Of a DNA stretch of 6,066 nt, positions 1 through 6,066 are shown piece by piece. This DNA is from JAWVZH01 sp033722295. GTDB taxonomy: Bacteria > Bacteroidota > Bacteroidia > Chitinophagales > Saprospiraceae. How positions within the stretch are numbered: position 1 is the stretch's first letter; every line of letters starts with the position of its first letter. Both the position numbers and the translations under genes were made by a program. The notes beneath the pieces are model-generated. The model worked only from the letters and a program-made list of their open reading frames with translations. It ran no database searches and was not told the origin of the DNA. The DNA lies in assembly GCA_033722295.1 (NCBI GenBank), contig JAWVZH010000165.1:1-6066 (forward strand), given 5' to 3'.

Positions 1-2152
1 CGCTGGCAATGAAACCATTTCCACGTACTCGGATAAAGAATTCAAAGAGTTAGAGGACCTCTACTCCTCATCATTCAATCAGATAGATGATTATGAAGTC
101 GTAACTGGTAAGGTAACCGCCATTAACGAAGGTGATGTAGTACTGGACCTTAACTTCAAGTCAGACGGGCTTTTGCCACTATCAGAGTTCCGTGACCTGC
201 CGGATCTGGAAGTGGGCGACGAGGTTGATGTATACGTAGAGCAGCGTGAAAACGAAAAGGGCCATCTCGTCTTATCGAGAAGAAAGGCCAAGTTACTAAA
301 GGCATGGAACGACATCGTCGATTCCTACAACAATGGTACTATTATAAAGGGTACCATCATCAGCAAGACCAAGGGTGGTCTTATTGTTGATTGCCAGGGA
401 CTGGAGACCTTCCTGCCCGGATCTCAGATAGACATCAAGCCGATCATCGACTATGATTCTTACGTAGGAAAAACAATGGAATTCAAAGTTGTCAAGATCA
501 ACGAGACCATTAAGAATGCGGTTGTCTCTCATAAAGCTCTTATTGAGAGTGATCTTGCCGAGCAGCGTGAGGCCATTATATCATCACTTGAAAAAGGTCA
601 GGTACTTGAAGGTATTGTGAAGAATATCACAGACTTCGGTGCCTTTATGGACCTTGGTGGTGTTGACGGACTGTTGTACATCACGGATATATCCTGGGGA
701 CGTATCAATCATCCTGAAGAAGTTCTCGAACTCAATCAAAAGCTCAACGTCGTTGTGCTTGATTTTGACGAGAACAAGAAAAGAATATCTCTCGGTCTCA
801 AGCAACTTCAACCACATCCATGGGATACACTCGACGAGAGTATCAAGGAAGGAGCGGTTGTTAAGGGCAAGATCGTGAATATCGAGGATTATGGTGCATT
901 CCTGGAAATTGAACCTGGAGTGGAAGGCCTCATACACGTTTCTGAGGTAAGTTGGAGCAATCAGCCCGTTAATGCACGTGAGTTTTTCTCCCTGAATCAG
1001 GAATATGAGGCGAAGATCGTTACCATCGATCGAGAAGAGAGAAAGATGTCTCTCAGCCTGAAACAGCTACTGAAAGATCCATGGAGCGATATCGAAGCCA
1101 ACTTCCCCGTTGGTTCCAAGCATACCGGTGAGGTCAAGAACCTGACACCGTACGGTGTATTTGTGGAGCTCGAAGAAGGTATAGGAGGTATGGTACACGT
1201 ATCAGACCTTTCCTGGACCAAGCGATTCTCACATCCATCGGAGTTTACCAAGGTCGGTGAAGATCTGGAGGTTGTTATCCTCGAGATCGACAAGGAGAAC
1301 AGGAAACTGTCCCTCGGCCACAAACAGCTTGAAGAGAATCCATGGGATACCTTTGAAAATGTATTCCCCGTTGGTTCTTATCATGAAGCAACCGTCATCA
1401 GGAAGGAAGACAGGGGTGCTATCGTACAGTTACCTTATGGTCTCGAAGCCTTCTGCCCTACCAAACACTTGAAAAAGGAGGACGGCAGTCAGGCTCAGGT
1501 TGACGAAAGTTTGACTTTCAAGGTGATCGAATTCAACCGTGATGACAAACGCATCCTGGTCTCTCATTCGCGTTACCTTGAGGATATCAACAGAGAAGCT
1601 TCTGACAGCGTAAGGGAGGAAAAGCGCAAGGAGAGAAAAGACACGCGCAAGACGATCAAGAAGAAAGCTTCTAAGGTGGAACGTACCACATTGGGTGATA
1701 TGGATGTCTTTAGTCAGCTCAAGGAACAATTGGAAACGACTGAAGAAGCTGACAAGAAAGAAAAGGCTAAGAGCAAATCAACCAAGGAGAAGCCTGAAGC
1801 CCCTGTAGATGAGAAAACGAAGGACGAGGTCAAGGAAAAAGCCGAGGCAAAGAAGGCAAAGTCCAAGAAGACCACGTCCAAAAAGAAGTCTGATAAAGGT
1901 GATGATCTTAAAAAGATCGAAGGCATTGGACCCAAGATCGCCGAGATCCTTACCAGCGCGGGTATATCAGATTATGCTACACTTGCAGATTCCGATGCGG
2001 ACAAACTTCGCGAGGTACTGCTCGAGGCGGGTAGCCGATACAAGATGTTTGATCCTACTACATGGCCGCAACAGGCAAAACTGGCTGCGGAAGACAAGTG
2101 GGAAGAGCTTGAGAAATTACAGGATGAATTGAAAGGCGGCAAAGCCTCTTAA
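1..2152 (+). CDS. rpsA: 30S ribosomal protein S1, 5'-truncated, with C-terminal HhH extension
   Basis: S1 binds mRNA on the small ribosomal subunit and helps bring it to the decoding site. The frame is open from base 2, so the start lies left of the window; 716 residues are visible. A TTG at 173 is internal, because conserved S1 domain 1 sequence runs upstream of it. Six S1/OB-fold repeats are seen at about residues 33-96, 110-175, 196-272, 281-359, 368-446 and 455-528. Repeats 3-5 carry the ISW/VSW/LSW motif and each ends in a Pro-Trp hinge (W274, W361, W448). The usual end of the Bacteroidota protein seems to be near TTLGDMDVFSQL (562-573). Beyond it lie a Lys/Glu-rich, probably disordered linker (about 579-633) and a tail (634-716) with the helix-hairpin-helix motif IEGIGPKIAEIL and a DPTTWPQQA segment. 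S1 identity is very secure. Calling the tail an HhH module is inference from its motif. Confidence 0.97.
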   Translation, partial: AGNETISTYSDKEFKELEDLYSSSFNQIDDYEVVTGKVTAINEGDVVLDLNFKSDGLLPLSEFRDLPDLEVGDEVDVYVEQRENEKGHLVLSRRKAKLLKAWNDIVDSYNNGTIIKGTIISKTKGGLIVDCQGLETFLPGSQIDIKPIIDYDSYVGKTMEFKVVKINETIKNAVVSHKALIESDLAEQREAIISSLEKGQVLEGIVKNITDFGAFMDLGGVDGLLYITDISWGRINHPEEVLELNQKLNVVVLDFDENKKRISLGLKQLQPHPWDTLDESIKEGAVVKGKIVNIEDYGAFLEIEPGVEGLIHVSEVSWSNQPVNAREFFSLNQEYEAKIVTIDREERKMSLSLKQLLKDPWSDIEANFPVGSKHTGEVKNLTPYGVFVELEEGIGGMVHVSDLSWTKRFSHPSEFTKVGEDLEVVILEIDKENRKLSLGHKQLEENPWDTFENVFPVGSYHEATVIRKEDRGAIVQLPYGLEAFCPTKHLKKEDGSQAQVDESLTFKVIEFNRDDKRILVSHSRYLEDINREASDSVREEKRKERKDTRKTIKKKASKVERTTLGDMDVFSQLKEQLETTEEADKKEKAKSKSTKEKPEAPVDEKTKDEVKEKAEAKKAKSKKTTSKKKSDKGDDLKKIEGIGPKIAEILTSAGISDYATLADSDADKLREVLLEAGSRYKMFDPTTWPQQAKLAAEDKWEELEKLQDELKGGKAS
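816..1350 (+). repeat. Nucleotide-level remnants of tandem S1-domain duplication, 261-base period
   Basis: Within rpsA, ATCCATGG occurs at 816, 1077 and 1338, exactly 261 bases (87 codons) apart. The 816 and 1338 copies agree over 13 bases (ATCCATGGGATAC). A 14-base match, TTCCCCGTTGGTTC, occurs at 1103 and 1364 with the same 261-base offset. These mark the Pro-Trp hinge and the start of the following S1 domain. They are coding repeats of the S1 family, not a mobile or regulatory element. Confidence 0.8.
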
Positions 2153-2174
2153 TTGATCCATAAGCTTTAAATTT

Positions 2175-2211
2175 AAAAGGTCTGGTTCTTATGAATCAGG
2201 CCTTTTTTATT
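2175..2211 (+). terminator. Intrinsic (Rho-independent) terminator of rpsA
   Basis: The left arm at 2175-2188 pairs with the right arm at 2193-2206. This gives 14 continuous pairs, two of them G-U wobbles (2181/2200 and 2185/2196), closed by a TTAT tetraloop at 2189-2192. A run of six T covers 2203-2208, so the last T residues of the stem merge into the U-tract, as is common. It lies 22 bases past the rpsA stop and 63 bases before the crtI start. It should therefore separate rpsA transcription from the carotenoid operon. The A-run on the left arm could also give a weak reverse-strand terminator, but no reverse-strand gene reaches it. Confidence 0.9.
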
Positions 2212-2268
2212 GCTTTGAATTACACGGGTTAAACCAAGCTACCCACTTCTTGTTTAACATCCATCTCT

Positions 2269-3744
2269 ATGGAAAAAAAACACATCACCGTCATTGGAGC
2301 CGGTTTCGCAGGAATCTCGGCAGCCGCTTACCTGGCTAAGGCGGGTCATAATGTGACCGTAGTTGAGAAAAATGAAGGCCCCGGAGGCAGGGCCCGGATT
2401 TTCGAGTCTGAAGGATATAGATTTGATATGGGACCGAGTTGGTATTGGATGCCGGACACCTTTGACCGGTTCTTCAATGACTTCGGCTTTGAAACTTCGG
2501 AGTTCTATGAATTGAAGAGATTGGATCCCTCCTACCGTGTATATTTTTCAGAATCGGAAAAAATAGATCTGCCTGCTGGCGAGTCGAGGGTTATTCAATT
2601 GTTCGATGAACTGGACCCCGGCAGCGGGAACAGGCTAAAAAAGTTTCTTGACGAAGCTGAATACAAATACGAAGTTGGTATCAGGGAATTTGTCGAAAAA
2701 CCAGGTCACTCATTATTTGAGTTTGCCGATCTGAGAGTTTTGAACAGCCTGTGGAGGTTAGATATGTTGTCCTCTATAGCGAAAAATGTAAAAAAGGTTA
2801 CTTCTGATCCCCGATTAAGACAGATCCTGGAATTTCCTGTTCTTTTCCTCGGAGCCAAGCCATCCAAAACACCTGCGCTATACAGTTTGATGAATTATGC
2901 AGATATAAGTTTGGGCACATGGTACCCGATGGGTGGAATGTACGAGATCGTAAAGGCGATGACCCGCGTGGCCGAAGCGCAAGGTGTTCATTTTAAATAC
3001 AACACTACAGTAGAAAAAGTGATCGTAGATGGCGACACCGCCAACCGGGTAGAAGGAAATGACTGGCACATTTCTACAGATGGCGTTATTGCTGCCTGTG
3101 ATTACAACCACTTCGAGCAAGAAATATTGACTCCTGAGTACCGGCGTTATTCCAAAGATTACTGGAATAAGCAAACGCTCGCTCCCTCATGTTTGCTCTA
3201 TTATGTAGGTGTGGACAAAAAGATCCCTGAATTGAAGCATCACAATCTATTTTTTGATGCTGATTTTTCTAGACATGCAAGAGAGATATACGATCATCCT
3301 TCCTGGCCATCGGATCCATTGTTTTACATATGCAGTCCTTCACAAACAGATAATACTGTTGCGCCCGATGGCCATGAAAATTTGTTTATTCTGATCCCTG
3401 TTGCACCTGGACTGGATGACACAGATGAGATCAGAGATAAGTATTTTAATGTTGTCATGGATCGAACAGAACGTACACTGAGAACGAAGATAAGACCCCA
3501 TATCGATCATTACAGGGCGTTCGGTACGTCTAACTTTATCGAGGATTACTATTCATTCAAGGGTAACGCATATGGTCTGGCCAACACGTTGCGGCAGACG
3601 GCATTCCTAAAACCCAAGATGAAGGCAAAAGAGATCAGCAATTTGATGTACGCGGGGCAATTGACCACGCCGGGACCAGGCGTACCTCCGGCTATCATCA
3701 GCGGGCGGGTAAGTGCGCGCGAATTGAGTAAAGCTTTAAATTAA
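2269..3744 (+). CDS. crtI: Phytoene desaturase (CrtI-type, FAD-dependent)
   Basis: A 491-residue flavoprotein expected to desaturate phytoene stepwise towards lycopene at the membrane. Visible evidence: an N-terminal Rossmann dinucleotide-binding motif GAGFAG at residues 10-15, the ribose-binding acidic residue E33 at the end of the second strand, and the GPGGRAR segment at 37-43. The substrate-side motif GPSWYWMP follows at 55-62. The C-terminal CrtI-family signature AGQLTTPGPGVPPAIISG is at 462-479. The length matches bacterial CrtI proteins (about 490-510), and no frameshift is seen. ATG at 2269 is chosen because the Rossmann strand begins five residues later. No Shine-Dalgarno sequence precedes it, as is usual in Bacteroidota. 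It sits directly upstream of crtB, so phytoene is the likely substrate. Related amine-oxidase-fold desaturases (CrtD, CrtN) share these motifs, and the number of desaturation steps cannot be read from sequence. Confidence 0.94.
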   Translation: MEKKHITVIGAGFAGISAAAYLAKAGHNVTVVEKNEGPGGRARIFESEGYRFDMGPSWYWMPDTFDRFFNDFGFETSEFYELKRLDPSYRVYFSESEKIDLPAGESRVIQLFDELDPGSGNRLKKFLDEAEYKYEVGIREFVEKPGHSLFEFADLRVLNSLWRLDMLSSIAKNVKKVTSDPRLRQILEFPVLFLGAKPSKTPALYSLMNYADISLGTWYPMGGMYEIVKAMTRVAEAQGVHFKYNTTVEKVIVDGDTANRVEGNDWHISTDGVIAACDYNHFEQEILTPEYRRYSKDYWNKQTLAPSCLLYYVGVDKKIPELKHHNLFFDADFSRHAREIYDHPSWPSDPLFYICSPSQTDNTVAPDGHENLFILIPVAPGLDDTDEIRDKYFNVVMDRTERTLRTKIRPHIDHYRAFGTSNFIEDYYSFKGNAYGLANTLRQTAFLKPKMKAKEISNLMYAGQLTTPGPGVPPAIISGRVSARELSKALN

Positions 3745-3748
3745 TACT

Positions 3749-4585
3749 ATGTACCAATTACACGATCACACAAGCTTTAAATGCAGCGAGATCATCACAA
3801 AGTCTTATAGCACTTCCTTTTCACTGGGAATAAGGATGCTTGGTAAAAAAATGCGCACTCCGATCTACAATATCTATGGTTTTGTGAGATTGGCTGACGA
3901 GATCGTGGATACCTTTCATGAACACGACAAGGCTCAATTAATTAATGAATTCGAAAAATCGACCTACGAATCAATTGAAAAAGGATTGAGCACCAATCCG
4001 GTACTTCATGCCTTTCAACATACTGTCAATGAGTATCAGATCGACCTTGATTTGATCAGAGCTTTTTTGGAGAGCATGAAAATGGACCTTCACAGAACTG
4101 TCTATGAAGATGCAGATTATAAAAAATACATCTATGGCTCGGCAGAAGTTGTTGGCCTCATGTGCCTCAGAGTCTTCTGTCATGAAAGCCCGGGACTGTA
4201 TGACGAACTTGTGCCTCACGCCAAAAGCCTGGGGTCGGCTTTTCAGAAGATCAACTTTCTTCGTGATATGCAGAGCGACCTGGAGGAGAGGGGTCGAGTG
4301 TATTTTCCTGATATCGACTTTGTCCGATTTAGCGACGAGGACAAGAAAAGGATCGAAGTTGATATCAAGTCTGATTTTGATCATGCGTACAAAGGCATAC
4401 TAAAACTGCCCAGAGCAGCAAGATTCGGAGTATACCTGGCCTATGTGTATTATACGCAATTGTTCAAGAAGATCAGCGATAGCTCATCAGTTGCTGTGAA
4501 AAGCTCCAGGATACGAGTGCCAGATACCAAGAAAGCTTACCTATTATTGAGCTCGGCTGTCAGACATAATCTGAATTTATTGTAA
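3749..4585 (+). CDS. crtB: Phytoene synthase (15-cis-phytoene synthase)
   Basis: A 278-residue member of the squalene/phytoene synthase family. It condenses two geranylgeranyl diphosphates head to head into phytoene, the first committed C40 carotenoid step. The two Mg-diphosphate-binding acidic motifs are intact: DEIVD at residues 50-54, within YGFVRLADEIVD, and DMQSD at 173-177, within NFLRDMQSDLEERGRVYFP. The N-terminal STSFSLG (21-27) and the YIYGSAEVVGLM helix (127-138) are also typical. The length fits Bacteroidota CrtB (about 280). The start lies 4 bases after the crtI stop, so the two genes are almost certainly cotranscribed, and translational coupling is plausible. No ribosome binding site of Shine-Dalgarno type is present. 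Squalene or diapophytoene synthase is the alternative, but pairing with crtI favours phytoene synthase. Confidence 0.94.
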   Translation: MYQLHDHTSFKCSEIITKSYSTSFSLGIRMLGKKMRTPIYNIYGFVRLADEIVDTFHEHDKAQLINEFEKSTYESIEKGLSTNPVLHAFQHTVNEYQIDLDLIRAFLESMKMDLHRTVYEDADYKKYIYGSAEVVGLMCLRVFCHESPGLYDELVPHAKSLGSAFQKINFLRDMQSDLEERGRVYFPDIDFVRFSDEDKKRIEVDIKSDFDHAYKGILKLPRAARFGVYLAYVYYTQLFKKISDSSSVAVKSSRIRVPDTKKAYLLLSSAVRHNLNLL

Positions 4586-4643
4586 AAGGATCTGTGCTTT
4601 CTCATTACATTTATATCCCCTACGCATGAAATTCATTCTGATG

Positions 4644-4671
4644 ACCTAAGCTCGAATAGAGCTAATCAGGT
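4644..4671. other. Weak hairpin in the crtB/gpmI convergent gap
   Basis: AGCTC (4649-4653) pairs with GAGCT (4659-4663) around the loop GAATA. A second short helix, ACCT (4644-4647) with AGGT (4668-4671), can form outside it across an unequal internal loop. It overlaps the gpmI stop codon (4662-4664). It is nearly symmetric and so could act for either gene, but neither strand has a U-tract. It is a poor intrinsic terminator and may be chance. The rest of the 76-base gap (4586-4661) shows no gene or recognised signal. Confidence 0.25.
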
Positions 4672-6066
4672 TTGATCAATCCTGATCCTGTCATACTCTC
4701 AGGAATCTCAAGACCCATCATTTGAAGCAATGTTGGCGCTACGTCAGCTAGAATCCCATCTTCCAGTTCGATAGCATCCATACCCATTGCAATACAAGGT
4801 ACGGGGTTCATGGTATGCGCTGTGTTGGGAGTACCATCATCGTTGACCATATAATCTGCATTACCGTGATCTGCAATAATCAAAATTCTGTATTTCCGTT
4901 CCAGGGCCACACGGGTTAATTGTCTGAGGCAGTGATCAACAGCCTCACAGGCCTTGACAGCAGCCTCAAAAGAGCCTGTATGGCCAACCATATCCGCATT
5001 AGCGTAATTTATTATAATCGCTTCAGGCTCTTTGAGTTCGACATGCCCAATAACTGCTTCGGTCAGTTCAGAGGCACTCATTTCCGGTTTCATGTCATAA
5101 GTCGCTACCTTCGGTGAGTCTATCAAAATACGTTCTTCATTATCAAAGGCTTCCTCCTTGCCACCGTTGAAGAAATAAGTGACATGTGGATACTTCTCCG
5201 TTTCTGCAGCACGTAACTGCTTCATGCCCAATTCACTTAAGTACTCCCCGAAAGTGCCCTTGAGGACCTCCTTTTGGAACATAACCTTGACATTCTTGAA
5301 ATGCTTGTCATATTCAGTCATAGTATAAAAACGTAGGCTCAGAGGCTCCATATCATATCTAGGATGAGCCTCCTGGGTCAACACTTCGGTTAGTTGTCTC
5401 GGTCGATCCGTTCTGTAATTAAAAAACAGGACGCAATCGCCATCCTGAATGACCGGCTTTTGGCCCGAAGCTGTCAGACGATATGCCGGACGCATAAACT
5501 CATCGGTTATACCTTCATCATATTTATTCCTGACATAATGTTCGAAGTCTTCTACTTCTTCTCCTTCGCCCTTAACCAGAAGGTCGTAAGCCTTTTTTAT
5601 GCGATCCCATCTCTGATCACGATCCATGGCATAATAACGGCCTATCACAGATACTAGTTGCGCTGAACTCTGCGTGATGTGACTTTCAACGTCCTGGATA
5701 AATTTGACACCACTCTTTGGATCGGTGTCCCTTCCGTCCAGAAATCCATGTATATAAACGTGATTGAGATTCTCATTCTCAAAAAGATCGAGTAAGGCGT
5801 ATAGGTGATCCATATGGGCATGAACGCCACCATCAGACAGCAATCCCAGAATATGCAATTTCCTATCTTTCTTCTTTACAGTAGAAATTAGATCCTGCAG
5901 TCTGGGATTTTCAATTATACTGCCCGTATCGATGGCTTCGTTTATAAGTGCCAGATCCTGGTATACAATACGACCTGCGCCAATGTTCAGATGCCCGACC
6001 TCTGAATTTCCCATCTGTCCTTCCGGCAATCCCACATTTTTTCCATGTGTAAGCAGTTGACTACGC
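4662..6066 (-). CDS. gpmI: 2,3-bisphosphoglycerate-independent phosphoglycerate mutase, N-terminus cut by window
   Basis: Interconverts 3- and 2-phosphoglycerate in glycolysis and gluconeogenesis; a two-metal (usually Mn) enzyme of the alkaline phosphatase superfamily. The frame is open to the right edge, and 467 residues are visible. About 41 N-terminal residues, including the first metal-binding Asp region, lie outside. The GTG at 6035 is the internal Val of the conserved KNVGLPEGQMGNSEVGH block, not a start. In order (visible numbering): catalytic phospho-Ser S21 in MGNSEVGH, H82 in DGGVHAH, DGRDTDP at 110-116, GRYYAMDRDQRWDR at 142-155, and R218/R221 in FNYRTDRPR. After these come K291 in ETEKYPH, D358/H362 in NADMVGH, D399/H400 in ADHGNAD and H417 in NTAHTMNPVP. 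All visible catalytic and metal ligands are present, so the enzyme should be active. It converges on crtB, and its promoter is outside the window. Confidence 0.97.
   Translation of the reverse strand, partial: RSQLLTHGKNVGLPEGQMGNSEVGHLNIGAGRIVYQDLALINEAIDTGSIIENPRLQDLISTVKKKDRKLHILGLLSDGGVHAHMDHLYALLDLFENENLNHVYIHGFLDGRDTDPKSGVKFIQDVESHITQSSAQLVSVIGRYYAMDRDQRWDRIKKAYDLLVKGEGEEVEDFEHYVRNKYDEGITDEFMRPAYRLTASGQKPVIQDGDCVLFFNYRTDRPRQLTEVLTQEAHPRYDMEPLSLRFYTMTEYDKHFKNVKVMFQKEVLKGTFGEYLSELGMKQLRAAETEKYPHVTYFFNGGKEEAFDNEERILIDSPKVATYDMKPEMSASELTEAVIGHVELKEPEAIIINYANADMVGHTGSFEAAVKACEAVDHCLRQLTRVALERKYRILIIADHGNADYMVNDDGTPNTAHTMNPVPCIAMGMDAIELEDGILADVAPTLLQMMGLEIPESMTGSGLIKPD

Noticed and set aside
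173..175. TTG as a start for S1
   Set aside because: The same frame is open back to base 2 and encodes the conserved beginning of S1 domain 1, so the TTG is an internal Leu.
1471..1484. Strong Shine-Dalgarno-like AAAAAGGAGGA inside rpsA
   Set aside because: It encodes KKED in S1 domain 6, and no start codon with a credible gene follows. Shine-Dalgarno signals are little used in Bacteroidota.
1809..2132. 107-residue Arg/Lys-rich plus-strand frame overlapping the end of rpsA
   Set aside because: A frame-shifted reading of the AAG/GAA-rich linker and HhH tail. Its basic composition follows from the codons of the real frame.
2166..2177. Perfect palindrome TTTAAATTTAAA after rpsA
   Set aside because: An AT-only 12-mer next to the terminator. 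Such palindromes are common in AT-rich spacers, and nothing else marks it as an operator.
2212..2268. Promoter for crtI in the space after the rpsA terminator
   Set aside because: A promoter is expected here, but I could not find a credible Bacteroidota TAnnTTTG box with a correctly spaced TTG element; the best candidates mismatch badly.
3971..4384. 137-residue open frame on the minus strand inside crtB
   Set aside because: Lies wholly antisense to a conserved gene, has no recognisable domain, and is matched by several other shadow frames in the window.
4626..4649. Heptapeptide frame MKFILMT in the crtB/gpmI gap
   Set aside because: Too short to support. No ribosome site, no downstream gene on that strand, and no sign of leader or attenuator structure.
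6033..6035. GTG as a start for phosphoglycerate mutase
   Set aside because: Upstream codons to the window edge read QLLTHGKN, the usual sequence before VGLPEGQMGNSEVGH. The GTG is an internal Val.
1..6066. A new defence, mobile or other multi-gene system
   Set aside because: Every sizeable coding region is a well-known core or carotenoid gene with intact motifs. No unassigned gene, array, RNA or mobile-element boundary was found.

Overview
The window looks like ordinary chromosome from a member of the phylum Bacteroidota. Four lines of evidence point there. The ribosomal protein S1 has the wording typical of that phylum (for example GLLYITDISWG in S1 domain 3 and TTLGDMDVFSQL near the end of the core). 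It also carries a C-terminal helix-hairpin-helix (HhH) tail of a kind I remember from Bacteroidota ribosomal protein L21. The crtI-crtB carotenoid pair is of the Bacteroidota type. None of the visible starts has a Shine-Dalgarno sequence. I cannot name a genus; a marine or pigmented flavobacterial, cryomorph-like or saprospirial lineage would fit.

Layout from left to right: (1) rpsA, plus strand, cut by the left edge, encoding six S1 repeats, a Lys/Glu-rich linker and an HhH tail. (2) A strong intrinsic terminator just after rpsA. (3) crtI and crtB, plus strand, 4 bases apart and clearly one operon, encoding phytoene desaturase and phytoene synthase. (4) A 76-base convergent gap with only a weak hairpin. 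(5) gpmI, minus strand, cut by the right edge, encoding cofactor-independent phosphoglycerate mutase.

Two of the genes are housekeeping (translation and glycolysis/gluconeogenesis). The crt pair makes the C40 carotenoid backbone: CrtB condenses two geranylgeranyl diphosphates to phytoene, and CrtI desaturates phytoene towards lycopene. No cyclase, hydroxylase or ketolase gene is next to them, so any later pigment steps must be encoded elsewhere.

I found no RNA genes, mobile elements, CRISPR arrays or defence genes. No new multi-gene system is supported. The most unusual item is the roughly 140-residue tail on S1, ending in a probable HhH module. The remaining findings are minor.
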